From assembly GCA_964058845.1 (NCBI GenBank), contig CAXKVR010000003.1, positions 248,001 to 312,000 on the forward strand: a stretch of 64,000 bases of DNA. Direction: 5' to 3'. Below, piece by piece: positions 34,778 through 47,753 of this stretch. The notes under the pieces are model-generated. The model ran no database searches. It was not told where the DNA came from and worked only from the letters and a program-made list of their open reading frames with translations. The translations under genes were made by a program, and so were the position numbers. The DNA is from Carex sylvatica (lineage: Eukaryota; Streptophyta; Magnoliopsida; Poales; Cyperaceae). The number at the start of each line of letters is the position of its first letter. Position 1 is the first letter of the stretch.

Positions 34778-36785
34778 ATAGATTTTGTACGACCACTGTT
34801 TTCTCATGGCCACCCTCATGTTTCTCTTCGATTTTTTTTTTATAGAGCAAGTGGACGACTTCAGTTAGGTTCAGTTTGGTAGCTTCTCACCTTCTCTCTC
34901 TCTTCTCTTTCTTTTAATGATCGGCTTTTGGAGCACAGTCTTTAGTACGAAACCCAAACAATCAATAACAAATCTAAAACTTATACCTTATAGTCTCCTT
35001 ATATATAAAATAAAATAATATAACGATGTCAAAACTCGAATGGAGAAATTCTTTATGGATATATAAATAGTTAAATAGCTTAACCTTCAACCTTGAAAAA
35101 AAAAAACATTTATAGTATTAATTTTCTAATTCCATCATGCAAACAGTTCAAATTAAAGTGATCCAAATAGAGTAACCGGAGACAAATAGAAATAAAAGAT
35201 AACTGAAAATTTCAAACTAAATCTTAAAATCCAAGAGTAAAACGGAAGTGTTCTTAAGTTCATTAAGTTTTTTGTGATTAATTTTAAAACTTATTGAATT
35301 AGCTTCAAACGACAAATTTGAACTGTTGAAACTCATCCATCTTACGAGTAATGTGTTAAATGTAAAAATTGAAACTTTCGAATTAATTTAGTATATATAA
35401 AATCAAACAGTCAAAATTAGAAGATTTAAAAACCCAAACCAGAATAAATCAAATGCAATTCCAATTTCGAAGCATAACTCAAGTCATGTTTGGCACAGAC
35501 AGGGCAGAGGATGGAGGAAGAAAACAAAAGAAGTGACAAATAGGTGAGGTAAGAGAAATGCAAGTGAGGAATCGAGGACGATGCTCATGCTCCTGTGGGT
35601 GGGGCCCCACCATGGCGTCAATTCATTCCTTACCTTTTTTTTTTTTGAGGTAAAACCCGTAGGTGTGATTCATTCATTACCTTTGTATTGTTCGACGAAG
35701 CTCATTTTAGACCAGTCGTTTTTGTACACGTGGCTGTGCCAGAACCTCTATTTCCCACCTTGGGCTTTAGTACGCCGGCCGCTCACGTGCATCTATATTT
35801 TCTTTTCAGATAAGGCTCCGTAAAATTATTATACAGCACGCCAACTGCCAACAGCCAACAGCATCAATGTATATATATATACAGAGAGAGATTTTAGTTC
35901 ACATTTCAAACTAATATATGTTTAAAGACTTTTGAAAATCACTGTTTTTTATAATAAAAATAAATAAATAATTCTCAAAAACAGTGATTGGTTCCCAAAT
36001 AAAAAGCAAATAATTTTTGCTTAATAATGATTACAGATATTAGTTGACATTTGGAAAATTCGATTAAAAACTATATGATATACATTACTTTTCGTATGAT
36101 AAATCTCTGATGGATAATTGTGCACAGTTTTCCCAACGCTTAATTTCTAGATGGCTATAGGTATAACAATCTTGATGATGAAAGAGACTGTTGATTTTAC
36201 CAATTCTTATTTAAATAAATGGGATTTAAACAAATTAATTTGAGATTTTTTACAATATTTTTCAAGTAAATGTCCAAAAAAATTAAACACAATTAATTAT
36301 GTATATATTGTTAGAATTAGATATTAGTTTTATATCAATTTCATAAAATTTGTTTTTTTATATTCCAGCAAAAACCACTTGATTAATATATATATTATTA
36401 ATTTTAAGTCATTGATATATGATATTATCATTTTTAATACTTATGGCATGCATAAAATATACACATATTTCAGTTGTTGGATTTCAAAATCATAAGTTAT
36501 TTTTTATTATTGTGGAAATAAATGAAAAAATACACATAATTACTTATTTTATTTATAAATGCGACAAAATTGCACTAACCAGCAGGTGTCTTCTCCTAAT
36601 TTGTTACTGTATATGTTTTTAATATGCATGTCCCTCATATAGTAGGAGCTAAGCAATGTAATTCTGAAATAAAAACAAAAGAATAAATGGCCTTTGTTTT
36701 TATTTGGTAATTAGTAACTTTCTAATAAAGCAAAACTCTATCCAAAATACTCTTGCTGAGTAAAGAAATAAATGCTTGTTATTTC

Positions 36786-36815
36786 TATATATACATAAAG
36801 CAAAGCTGAGGCTGA
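36786..36815 (+). promoter_or_regulatory. Putative TATA box and start region of the LOL1-like gene
   Basis: TATATATACATAAAGC at about 36786-36801 precedes a purine-rich, leader-like stretch (36805-36960). The ATG is about 550 bp further on. An acceptor-like TTATGCAG at about 37247-37254 suggests a spliced 5' leader. Inferred from composition only. Confidence 0.4.
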
Positions 36816-37350
36816 GGCTGAGAGCTCAACCTATTCCTTTCTCTGCTTTCTTTCAAGTCAAAGACAAGGAAAAGAAAAGGGAAAGACAACTGAAAGGGAA
36901 GAAAGAAAGAAAGGAAAAGGAAAAGCAAAGAGGACCAGAGAATTAGATGAACAAATCTGATTCTAAATGAGCTCATTTGTTGGATCTATCAGTGCTTTTT
37001 AGCACTTAATTTTACCAGCATAGCATGTGAAAAGGTGATTACACTATACCCTCTTTGTTGGATCTATCAAGTCTGGATTTAAATTCTGTATGATACTTTT
37101 TGTTTCTTATGAAAAAAGGAAGGTTAAAATGCTGCTTGTGTTATCAGTTTTTTAGTACCAGTATGTTTTTAGCATGAAAGTATCAGTATATTATTTTCCC
37201 CTTCTTGTTCTTTGTTTTATTTTATTACTTTTCTCCCTTTATATTCTTATGCAGAGTTGTTTGAACAATTGGCAGATCCTGGTTCCAATTTAGCTTGAGC
37301 TAATTATCAAAAAAATTTAAGAGCTGAAGTGAAAATCAGATTAAAAGGCA

Positions 37351-39060
37351 ATGCCAGTTCCATTGGCCCCATATCCTGCTCCAGTTCCTCTTACCCCACC
37401 AGCAACTGGTATATTCTATTCTCTCTCTTTTTATAAACATTGAGAAATCTAACTTCAATTTTCCTTGTATATATTTTGGATAAGACTTTGTCTATTTTTC
37501 TTACATAAATAATTATCCTCTTGTTACTTGATAAGCTTGATTTCTGTGGATAATTTTCTCAAACCAACACAGTATATGTTTGAATATATATATCCTGTGA
37601 TGTTTGTAGAGTTGTTAAGTTTTTGCAATGAAGCAATGATTTTAAGTGAAGTTACTTTTCTAAATTTAGGAGCACAAAGCCAACTAGTTTGTTCGGGTTG
37701 CAGAAACCTACTTCTATATCCAATTGGTGCAGCCTCTGTTTGTTGTGCTGTGTGTAGTGCCGTCACGTCAGTTCCCCCACCAGGTAAACATTTCTCAAGA
37801 TGAGTCAGCTTAAGTGGTTTCACAGTTTCCTGTTTACATTATGAAAATTAATGGATTATAGCCAAATCACTTAAAAGAAAAGAAACTTAGAGCATTCGTT
37901 GAATTAGCAAAAAATGTCATATAGGAGCATAGCAAGTACTTGGGATTCTGCAAATTAAGAGAAAAAATAACTAATGAAATGCATTTTGTGGATAAATTAT
38001 ATTTAAATTTTCTTTATGATTGAAGAACACAAAAAACTTACTTAGGTTTCATGTAGGAAAAGGAAAAGAAATGATGGAGCTAAATACCAAAATCAAAGGA
38101 AACAATAAAAGCACCATATATGTGCATCAAACGGAACCTAAACCATAACATACTTAAAATTACGTGTTCACGAGAGAAAAAGTATCCAGAGACACATTTT
38201 CTCAATGAAACCAACAAAACTAAAGAGCAAATGGGGATTCCTTTTCCAAAGAACAACATACTTTGGATTCATATTTTCTCAGAAAGATTATGACACATTA
38301 CAAATTTTGCCAATTCTATGTATTTTTGAGAGCAGGAACAGAGATGGCACAGTTGGTATGTGGAGGCTGCCACACTCTTCTAATGTATATACGCGGAGCA
38401 ACAAGTGTGCAGTGTTCATGCTGTCATACTGTTAACCTTGCCCTTGAAGGTACATCCCATTAATTCATATCTTCACAACTAATTATGTTTTATCTGAAAT
38501 AATTAATCTCTCTCCTGTTATTCTGGTGGTGAATATTCAGCAAATCAGGTAGCACATGTGAACTGTGGTAATTGCCATATGCTGCTCATGTACCAGTATG
38601 GAGCCCGATCTGTCAAGTGCGCTGTTTGCAACTTTGTTACCTCTATTGGGGTTGGTTTACATTTTGCACATTTCACATTTAAATTTTCAAATCTTACTGG
38701 ATATAATGTCAAATATATGAAAACCTTGGTTCCTTAAGTACAAAATTATCCATCAAAGAAGGTTAGAACTAGAACTGGTTTGGGTATTGTGCTGGTCTGG
38801 TACCCTGCCAACCAAGTGTGCCTGTACTTGCTGCATGCTGATGGGTACCAGTACAACATAAGATGATCATCGTTATACCAAGAACTGAACATTCAAATTT
38901 TCCAGTAGATAACCAAGCAAGGGGTATTGCATTCTTGCAGAATATGTAATCCTCACACTAATTTTTGTTGAAGTTTATCTCAGAATCTGTACCACGACTA
39001 ATTGATTTAATGACGATCCTACAGGCATCACCAAGCTCAGAACAGAAGACTAGCAGTTAA
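37351..39060 (+). CDS. LOL1: LOL1/LSD1-type zinc-finger protein
   Basis: Five coding exons: 37351-37408, 37670-37783, 38336-38449, 38541-38650 and 39025-39060, encoding 143 residues. A proline-rich N terminus ([11 protein letters not shown]) precedes three LSD1-type zinc fingers with complete Cys4 sets: C27/C30/C45/C48, C66/C69/C84/C87 and C104/C107/C122/C125. Each follows the CxxC...L.Y..GA.SV.C..C pattern. Plant LSD1/LOL proteins are nuclear or cytoplasmic regulators of programmed cell death and bind metacaspases or bZIP factors; LOL1 is regarded as a positive regulator of cell death. The third exon has two acceptors 6 nt apart (CAG at 38335, CAG at 38341). The upstream one restores the family's PPPGTEMAQL junction and was chosen; the other would drop Gly-Thr. 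The length matches known family members. Confidence 0.94.
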
Positions 39061-39400
39061 ATTTCCACTGGAAATTTTGTTAAATTTTTTTTGTATCAGA
39101 GGAGACTACGCTTACCTACAGAGAATTTGTATAGAGACTTCTCCTCCGGGAGAGATAATTTCTCTTCAACTTGCCGAATACACCAGTTTCTTTCTGTAAT
39201 TTTTCTTCTTCTTGTTTTTTATTTTTTATTTTTGTTAATTCAGACTGCTGAGGTGTGTTTGCTGTTTGCCGATAGACTGTAGAGTTGCTTTCTTTTTGCA
39301 GTCTTATCAAGTAATTCTCAATATATAATGTATGGAATAAATTAACACTGCCTGGCTGTATCCCTTGTATGTATTCTGTAATGAAGGTTCTCATTCCAGT
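39061..39400 (+). other. Probable 3' UTR of the LOL1-like gene
   Basis: Sequence after the TAA at 39060 is T-rich and contains AATAAA-like signals near 39336. Short reading frames in it lack family features. Confidence 0.45.
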
Positions 39401-41095
39401 CATCTAATTTTGGGTTCCAAAAGCAAGTTAATGTTTTCCTTACATTTTTATACTATTCTTTGGTAACTATTTTCTTCTGGTTTTCCTTACATTTTACATT
39501 GGTAAAGTCCAATTAGCTGTGGACCCCTCAATCCAGCACCTAACCTGATGGAGGAATTAGAATTGAATTACTAATATACCAGATTAGGCTTGCCATTAAC
39601 CAAGCCAAACAGACACCCACCCACCTACACACACACACACACTAAATATCAATGCATAAGGACAACGCGGTTCTCTTTCTAGATAAATGGAGACTTCAAA
39701 CAAAACGACAGCATCAATAAGTTAGAGAAGAGGAGGATTACAGTACCAGTATCTTATAGATTTCGTATGTTATCACCACCTTAACATTTTGAAGAGTTTT
39801 GCTAAATACTAACATTAGCATTAACAATAATCATAGCTTTTCATTTCAGAATGGATGATTCCAGTTGTTCAATGTGATATAAATTTCAAAATCTTATACG
39901 ATACCAAGTTTCACTATTTTAAAAAATTTATATACTATTTTTTTCAGAATTTTGAAAAAATGGCCCTATTTGATATGCAAATATATGTATCATTACAATT
40001 TTAGTGACTTCTTTCAAAAATCCAAAAAATAGTAAAAAAAAAATATAAAAAATAATAAAATACAAGATTTTGATATTTAGATCTCGTTCATTGGCTTAGA
40101 TAGACCTTTCAAAAAGGAAAATACATAATGTGTACCGATTAGCATTACGGATGAAATGCTATATATATTTAGTACATTAGCCTGACTTAAAGTTTTAAAA
40201 TTCAAATTAATGACGTATTCGAAATTCTTGAGTCATTTTTTTTAACAATCCATGGATTTGCATAAAAATATTTGAATTTTAGTTCATTAATTAACTTTTT
40301 CCCCTTTTATTTTATTTTTGTGAACCAGAGTTGACTTGTTTGACTACTTCCATGGATAAGGTAATTGGTAGGCTGCTATTGCTTGCAAGTGCAACTGCAT
40401 GAGATTTAGTTTTACTGTTTTAGACAGCTGTGGTAGACCCATACCTATTTTCAGGTGGGAATAGCATTTAATTAGCCAGATAATTAAAAATTGTCAGCTA
40501 ATTAAAGTGGTTCATGTTTGGTCAAATTAAACAAAATAAGTCACTATTTCTTAGGTCCCACATTATTTTTGTGTGTTCATTGTTATATTTCAATGAGAGA
40601 GTGATAGCATTGATAAGGTTCAACTGTCATAACACTATTCCAGTAAATTTTCATTTAATTAACAGTTTAACACCCTTTGTAACTGCTAGTTACAAGCACT
40701 GTATAGAAGCAATAATAGTTCGAATTATGGACAGTAAAATTGGTAGTTTGAAAAGGGTTCTCTATTATTTTCCCACATCAAGTTAAATTTTAAAACGTTG
40801 AAATTGTTCAAAATTTCAAATATATAATAGTGTTATTAATGATGAAATATGAATCAAAATTTTACAACTCAATCAGTATATTTGGTTATAAAAAAACAAA
40901 AAAAGGTTTTAAAATGAAATTGCTTAATAATCCGGGCCTGGGTTCCTACTTACTAGTCTGAACTTTCATGGGAAAGCCCAATTAAAGTAAGCCTTTTAGG
41001 CTATTAGACCATACCATCAAACAAGCCCAAATTTTCTTTTGTGGCATATATAAATAAATTAAATTAATTAAATGTATGACTTGGCGGATACCTAA
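39401..41095. other. Intergenic DNA with a decayed foldback
   Basis: No gene. Between about 39880 and 40085 are two inverted, diverged arms (AAATTTCAAAATCTTATACG and ACAAGATTTTGATATTTA) with a central ACTATTTTTT-type block, probably an old member of the foldback family at 1544. A short (CA)n tract lies near 39630. Confidence 0.45.
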
Positions 41096-41104
41096 TTTTC
41101 AGAA

Positions 41105-42063
41105 GGGAAAATTTCCAGTGTACCCATGTAAACTTCTCAAATAGCCAATATCCCATGAAAACATCATAATATCCTATATCCCCATGAAAACTTTAAAAAA
41201 TTGCTTCCATCCCCTTTTATTCATTTAACTTTTTATTTAGCTATTTTAAAAATTAAATGGACAAATATACCCTCATCTCTTCCAAATAACCCATTCCATT
41301 TTAAGAAAAACCCAAATTCTGATTTTGCTGAAGAACTTTTATTCTGTACGATAAGAGTAGATTAGAACTTAGAAGTAATACACTATTGACTGCCTTCCTA
41401 TTGCAAATTCAGAGACGAAATTTTTTACATCCTAAATAGACTATAATAATTTTCAAATAAGAAAAGAGGAGGAAAATAATATCTAATGTTTTAATGAAAA
41501 TCAGAAAACATGGATCTGGTGTTGTTGGTTATTATTATAAGAAATCTGACATAGGTGTTGAATTTGAATCTGACTTAGGCATTTAAATGGGGATCTGTTC
41601 ATGAATTTGGTTGTTCACGAGATTTGGTTACTGTTATATGAAATCAACACCATAACTCATTTTTAGTCGAAACCTAAGTGCAAATATTTGATCTCTCTTC
41701 CTAGCACCCCCTCTCCTGAAAAATGCTATATGGATACAGACGACAAGAGACTTACATTTATTTGCAATTTTAAAGAAAAGTTCAATGGTGTATTACTCCT
41801 AATCTACTTTTATTGTAAGAATAAAAATTCTTCAACAAAATCAGAAATTTGGATTTTTTTTTTTTAAATGCCATAGATCATTTGGAAGAGATGAGGGTAT
41901 ATTTGTCCATTCAATTTTTAAAATAACTAAATAAAAGGTTAAATGAATAACAGGGGATGGAAGTAATTTTTTAAAGTTTTCATGGGGATATAGGATATTA
42001 TGATGTTTTCATGGGGATGTTGGCTATTTGAGAAGTTTACATGGGTACACTAGGAATTTTCCC
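41105..42063. mobile_element. 959-bp Mutator-like foldback element
   Basis: The left end GGGAAAATTTCCAGTGTACC mirrors the right end. Arms of about 310 bp per side stay complementary through ACTTCTCAAATAGCC, GATGAGGGTAT and ACTTTTATTCT-type blocks. The flanks TTTTCAGAA (41096-41104) and TTTGCAGAA (42064-42072) match at eight of nine positions, a slightly decayed 9-bp TSD. No coding capacity is visible. Confidence 0.85.
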
Positions 42064-42072
42064 TTTGCAGAA

Positions 42073-42718
42073 ATAGTACGATCATAATTGGTATTGTCAA
42101 TGTTCAGGCTTAAAATGGAGGCGTCCGGTTCTATTTCTGTAAATAGGATCGATGTTCGGCTTGAAAGCGGGATATTAACATGGATCCGTATCCTCTCAGG
42201 TACCTGACTCAACCCAATTGAAACGGATGGCCCAGATTTACTCTCAGCTGGTTCTTTCTCGAGATGGCAGTATTATTTGTGCTTTGAGATTCGTGCCAAG
42301 TTAAAAAGAACAATTTTGGGCCGTCCAATTAAATTGTACTCAGTCCAGTAACCTTAGGCCGGGGATGTGAATTCATGTTAACATTGCCATTGTTTTCATT
42401 TTGAGCCTAGACACTTGCATATGATCAACACCTGTCATATTAATTGTTATAAATTAAACATCCGTTATCTCATGTATTTAATTATTTATTTTTCAATCAA
42501 TCTCATAAACAAAAAAAATCGGCCTAACAGCTCAACCACTATCAAATTTTCCAGGCTGGGAAAACCAAAATCTAGGTTTCTTTGAGGCCCATCTTTCTTT
42601 ACATATTAAACTCTGGGAAAGGAGAGATTAAATGTTACAACAAGCGCCTTACTAAATTGCACTTCCTTGAGCCACTTTAGGCCCTTTTTTGTTCTTAATT
42701 TGTTGTATACATACATAC

Positions 42719-42749
<31 letters not shown>

Positions 42750-44506
42750 TGCTGTTCAGGCCTTCTTGCAACTACCAAAGAAAATTTCAAGGGTATCACA
42801 TTAAGCAATCAAGATGCGGTCAAGAGGTTGGTCTAGTCATGGTAACTCAAACCAACTTCTGAGAAAATTCATCATATATAATTTTGTAGTCAAATTCTAT
42901 ATACTAGGACAGCGATGTCATGGTAGGCTACTGTGGCTAGAGGAATTGGTATGTAAAGCATATCTGTAGATATATATATAGAACTTCTTTTAAATAAATG
43001 AGGTTTGCTCAAGTTATATATATATGGTCAACGATCCAAAAAGGGCAAAGATAGATTGAGATTAAAACATTTGACATTTTGCTCTCTAGAATTGCTCTAG
43101 GTGTAGTGAAAAGTTTCATCTTCTATCGATGAAGCGGGTAGGCGTGTGCTGAGACCAATCAATCCCTTTTGGATTTCTGAAGGAGGATATATAGAAGTTA
43201 AGATAATAAGCTGATCTGTAATTTACTGTTTCATGCTAATTAATTAAATGGGCATTTCATGTTTTTCAAACAAAAATAAAAATAAAGATGATGTTTTGCT
43301 CAGCGTCTTCTTAATTGCAGCTAAATTTCCAACAGAAGAATTACAAAAGAAAAGAAAAAAAAAAAAAAAAACTTTTAAAATATCAATAACTTTCACATTT
43401 GCATTGGTTGGTCAACTTGATCAGGATTCAAACTGTTCAATCCTTTTCTACTGGAATGTAGATTAATTATGTAGTTAATCCCCTCTTTTTTTAATTAAGT
43501 GTGATTTTGCTTGCTAGCTAATTAAACAGCTACACATGCAATTTGGCAGAGGCCGCTCAAGTTTGTTTTTTTACTTTGTATCTTTTACTGGCGGTGGCTT
43601 GCTGTAGGATATAGGAAGAAATATGTAATCTAGCTGGAATCATCTTCAATGGGTTAATTAATTTCTTCATCATCCCTTAACTATAAAACATTTTGTCTGA
43701 TTAGCTTCATGGAAATATAGAAGGTAAAACTAGAGGAAAAGATTCAAAGCAAAGTGTGTATAAAGTGAGAAATTAATTAAGTATATTATGGTTATACATC
43801 TCTTTAGAAAATTTAAGTTATCAAAAATTTAGACACCAGAAAATGCATCATAGTAAGAAGAACAAGATGAATAATGAGGTATCTCAAAATCACAAACAAT
43901 TGACAAACTTGGATTAGAAAGGATGATATTATCCAAGCAGGTTTAGATTGTGAAAATGAGATATGAAACAATTAATAATCAATCTTCTTTTAATTAATTG
44001 AAGCATTTCTTCTGGCAAAGTTGTGAAAGGTTAAAAAACTTTTTGTGATCTCCAATGCCAATGAAAAGAAACTCACTGGTCTTAAACTCTTAATCAAATG
44101 ATGCATTTACAATTCTATTGAATTCTTGTAAATTAAGCTTCAGAGAAAAATTATATTAAAGCTTGTACTCCTTCATATATACATGTAGGTTAATTAGTGT
44201 TTCAATACAATGGATTCAGCCAGGTTCAAAAAATTTAATCAGATTCATGTTATAATTCTACATCCATATATTTTAAAATGAATGACAATATCAAATGATC
44301 GGCATTTGATGAGTAGCTAGCGCTCTATATATATTTGCTCAATTATTGCTGCAATGCTTTTGGAAAATTGACCTAAAAGGGCTGCAACGGCAATTAAAGT
44401 TGCAATGATTTTCTTTAGTGATCGAAGAGATTGATTGATTGAAAATAATATATATATGGCAAGAGTTTATATATGAAAAACCTTAGCTTTCCATCCAGCA
44501 TCAACT
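42073..44506. other. AT-rich intergenic DNA
   Basis: No gene was recognised. A composite (TACA)/(TA)n/(CA)n microsatellite sits at about 42707-42750. Small reading frames here have no recognisable features. Confidence 0.4.
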
Positions 44507-44510
44507 TTTT

Positions 44511-45116
44511 TAATTTATTATTTCGTTTTCCACAACATGGCTAAAAAATTTATAATATATAAAGAAATAAATGCATTTTGGATCGGCACCGGTACGTTGT
44601 TGGAAGTTGGAACTCATTAGTTAATTGGTACACCATCAATTGTTTTTTTTTTTTTTTTTTTGAGTAAAGGTTGGAAGTCAAGCTACTCAACTATTTAATA
44701 TCCTTGTTATTACAACAAATAATTTTTTTCATCAAAATTTTGAACCCATGACCTCTCACATATATAGAGACCATGTGTTTTTGCTACTAGACCAAAGATT
44801 AGTTCTTTACACCATCAATTGTTAGATCATTATCCAAATTTATAATACTCTTTTGCTATATATTTCATCTTATTAGTCACACAAATGCATGGTTTCATGC
44901 AATTGCAGAATATATAGTTAATTAAGAAGAAATTGGTCTTAAGTTGATCCCACAAAAAATCACGGCATGCATGCGCATATTCAAGTTGATATGATGGTGT
45001 ACCAATTAATTACTAATGAGTTCCAACAACGTACCGGTGCCAATCCAAAATGCATGCATTTCTTTATATATTATAATTTTTTTAGCCATGTTGTGGAAAA
45101 CGAAATAATAAAAAAA
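44511..45116. repeat. Inverted repeat with 125-bp arms and a SINE in its loop
   Basis: The arms 44511-44636 and 44992-45116 are close inverted copies. Shared blocks include TTATTTCGTTTTCCACAACA, GGCACCGGTACGTTGTTGGA (left arm form) and AACTCATTAGTTAATTGGTA. The loop includes the SINE at 44643-44808. It resembles a decayed MITE, but no terminal TSD was found. Confidence 0.8.
44643..44808 (-). mobile_element. tRNA-derived SINE, 13-bp TSD
   Basis: On the minus strand the element begins near AAGAACTAATC. It has an A-box-like TGGTCTAGTAG and a B-box-like GGTTCAAAAT about 40 nt later, then a body ending CTTGACTTCCAACCTTTACT and a poly-A tail (the T run at 44643-44661). The perfect 13-bp TSD ACACCATCAATTG lies at 44630-44642 and 44809-44821. 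Related copies are split at 14760-16380 and at 51807-51967. Confidence 0.88.
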
Positions 45117-45189
45117 GCAAGACGTGCAGGAAATTATACAAGAAAAACTTTTTGGCTAGCTAGCTAGATATATATATATAACTTATTAT

Positions 45190-46946
45190 AAACGAAACAG
45201 AAAATAACTTGACAAAACTTTTTTTTGCAATTGAAAAATGTTTTGGATTCAGTTTCCACTGTAATGAACAAAACAATATTAATATTGAAGATGTGTTCAG
45301 CTGCTTATATTTTATAATAGTTTCTTAGCATGAATTACATGTTGCAATATAGAATCGATTATAAATATCATCTTTTACTGTTATTGATAAAAATAAATTT
45401 ATATTGACACCCAAATTATTTTTTTATATGCACCTATTATAATTAATTTATGCATCTAGATCTAAGAGGTTATTGAAGGAATACATAAACCAAAACTAAT
45501 TAAGATCTATTGGACTAGCATTACTATACTATAATTGACAAAAAAAAAAAAAAACAAGAGTTGCTTTTGGAGTGTAAAATAATTATCAGAAAGTACCTAG
45601 TATATATGTACATGTCGTAATTAATTAATTGATTAAAATTTGAATAACATCTACAAAATAGTGTAATAATATTTATGTAGTCAAATCAAGGAGACAATGC
45701 CATGAAAACAAGTGCAAGCTAGTGAACAGTGAAAGTGCATATTTCCATTGGCATATGGCCCGGGACACATGCCATAATTAGTATTGTAATAATACAAAGA
45801 TATGATGCTGATCATTTCCATTTATCATAGAAATCGAAGCAAAACTCACTAAATTAAGCAAACAAAAGGAAATTGATGAAATTAAATTTTAAATAGTGAA
45901 AAGGAATTTTAAATATGCAGCAATGCATCTTAATATATAATATGCATCACAATTAATGACAAAATTGAAATTTATAGTATCAGATAGAAGGTATTTATAT
46001 CTTGAAAAGGAAAAAAATTTAATTATTTGTAGATAACAAAAGTATCCAAGGCAAATATATATATCCATTTTTGTGTTCTAGTATTATATATGGACTCCAG
46101 CACACATTAATAATTAGAAGATCACTCTAAATATCTGTGTTTTCTTTTTTCATACTAGAATTAAATCATTCTATATATAGTTCACTCTGTAACTAGTCTT
46201 AATTAATCCCCATTTTGTATTTTATCAATCTTCAATCATTGAGCGTAACCTGTGAAGGAAATGTAACAGTACCCAGCATTCCAAATTGGTCCTTAAGTTT
46301 CTCTCAATATTATCTTGTTTAATTTTTGTTGACATTCATGTTGTTCACCAAATACAAACATATGAGCTAATAAGCGACAAAAATTTAATAGCTTGTGCAA
46401 ATAATTCTTTCACAAGTGAACTAGAAGCTGTGCCAATAAAAAAAAAGAGAGAGAGAAAAAAAAGTAAAACCTAATAAGAAAAGAAAAGAGCATATAACAG
46501 TGCATTCTTGACTGAACAATTAAAAAATAAGGAGAAACAAATAAAAGAACAACTGAAGAACCATAAGATTAGACATTTAGTGTTAAATTAATAATGGGGC
46601 ACAAAGGTGATAATTCCCAAACCCACTAGTAACAGTACTGTCACCAACATAAAATAATACAAACACTAAAATAAGAACTTGAACTCACCCAAATGATAGT
46701 TTATCTTACTAATTAAACAAAAAGAAATCCCAGCAGTGCACAATTCACATCCACGGATCAAAAACAATTAAAATGAGAGAATTAAAAAGAGAAGACATGG
46801 AGATCAGAAAACAAGAGAGAGACACTAACGACTTGTACAAGAACCACTTCAAATAATAAAAATCCCTAACCTCTCTAGTTAAGCCTCATGAATAGTTGGA
46901 TTGGATACAATAGATCTCTCCATCGATCCATGCATGCATGCACAAA
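45190..46946. other. AT-rich intergenic DNA and AHL 3' flank
   Basis: No gene was recognised. The right part, from about 46500, is the probable 3' UTR and downstream region of the minus-strand AHL gene. Confidence 0.4.
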
Positions 46947-47753
46947 CTAGAAGGGCCTACCCGGTGGCCATGCGGAGCCTCCATGACCGTCCGACTGCAT
47001 CTGCGGCATCATCCCTAATGGCATGTTGAAGAAAGGCAAGCTCCCGGTCTGATCAAACGGCACATTGCTATTGCCATTTCCATTGTTTTCGTTGTCATTT
47101 TCTCCGGGAATATTCCGACCCATTCCAGGTGGAGGTTGCACCTCCTCCTCACCTTCTTCAAGTGGCAGTCTTTCATAGGCCACGTTAGTGAACGAGGCTG
47201 CAACTATGACTACTGGACCAGCGGCGATCAAAGGTCCTGCTATGGCCCCACCAACCACTTGACCTTGTCCTCCTGCTAGGAAGGCTGCCAGACTAGTCGC
47301 ACCCGGTGGAGCAGGTGGAGGTAGGAAAGATCCTGAGAGAGACAGGATCTCAAACCTACCCTGTAACGCTGCCACAGGAGCAGGTGAGGCAGCAGATGTC
47401 GGCTGCCTAATTGTGACATCAGTCACCGATCCAGCAGCTGATAAGACGCATACGCCTCGTTGGCGCCGTCTAGCGTATGCCAAAAGGGCTGAAAACACAT
47501 CGCACCCTGCAGCTACCTCAAGGATGTGAGCCCGGAGAGCGTTGGCACTCTCCCGTGTGATGATGACAGGCGGTTTAGGTTTGTTCTTAGATCCGGGAGG
47601 TCTGCCACGGGGCCGGCGCACGATGAGTTCATTCCCGGGGCCTCCGCCAGAAGAGGGGTCGGCATCACCGGAGGAAGTGGGGTGATTGTTGGCATCTTGA
47701 GAGAGTTGGTGGTGGAAGAAGTGAGAGGAGGGGCCAAGATCTAAGCCAGCCAT
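46947..47753 (-). CDS. AHL: AT-hook motif nuclear-localised (AHL) protein, type I, intronless
   Basis: A single exon encoding 268 residues. The N terminus ([13 protein letters not shown]) matches the usual AHL opening. One type-I AT-hook follows at about 46-62 ([17 protein letters not shown], core RGRP 49-52), then a PPC/DUF296 domain from about 63 to 195 with the diagnostic [14 protein letters not shown] and GGQGQVVGG stretches. The C-terminal LPFFNMP motif is typical of the AHL23/24-like group. AHL proteins bind AT-rich minor grooves, assemble through the PPC domain, and affect chromatin, growth and hormone responses. The frame extends upstream to a TTG at 47771, but the ATG at 47751-47753 has good context (AAAAATGG) and gives the family start. 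Higher GC than its surroundings, as usual for these intronless genes. The exact paralogue is not resolved. Confidence 0.96.
   Translation of the reverse strand: MAGLDLGPSSHFFHHQLSQDANNHPTSSGDADPSSGGGPGNELIVRRPRGRPPGSKNKPKPPVIITRESANALRAHILEVAAGCDVFSALLAYARRRQRGVCVLSAAGSVTDVTIRQPTSAASPAPVAALQGRFEILSLSGSFLPPPAPPGATSLAAFLAGGQGQVVGGAIAGPLIAAGPVVIVAASFTNVAYERLPLEEGEEEVQPPPGMGRNIPGENDNENNGNGNSNVPFDQTGSLPFFNMPLGMMPQMQSDGHGGSAWPPGRPF

Larger units (their letters stand above)
32500..36780. other. Intergenic DNA with several small MITEs
   Basis: A small foldback at about 32840-32960 has arms containing AAATCATAAGAA and ACCGAAATG; a relative lies at 52440-52640. No gene could be supported. About 35480-35830 is GC-richer (GGGTGGGGCCCCACC at about 35601, CACGTG at about 35787) and may be distal regulatory sequence or a decayed gene, but no reading frame with family features was found. 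Confidence 0.4.

Noticed and set aside
37528..38463. Reading frames overlapping the LOL1-like exons
   Set aside because: They are exon 2 and exon 3 read through into introns; the spliced model explains the conserved parts.
47015..47744. Other-frame reading frames over the AHL gene
   Set aside because: They are shadows of the GC-rich AHL coding sequence.
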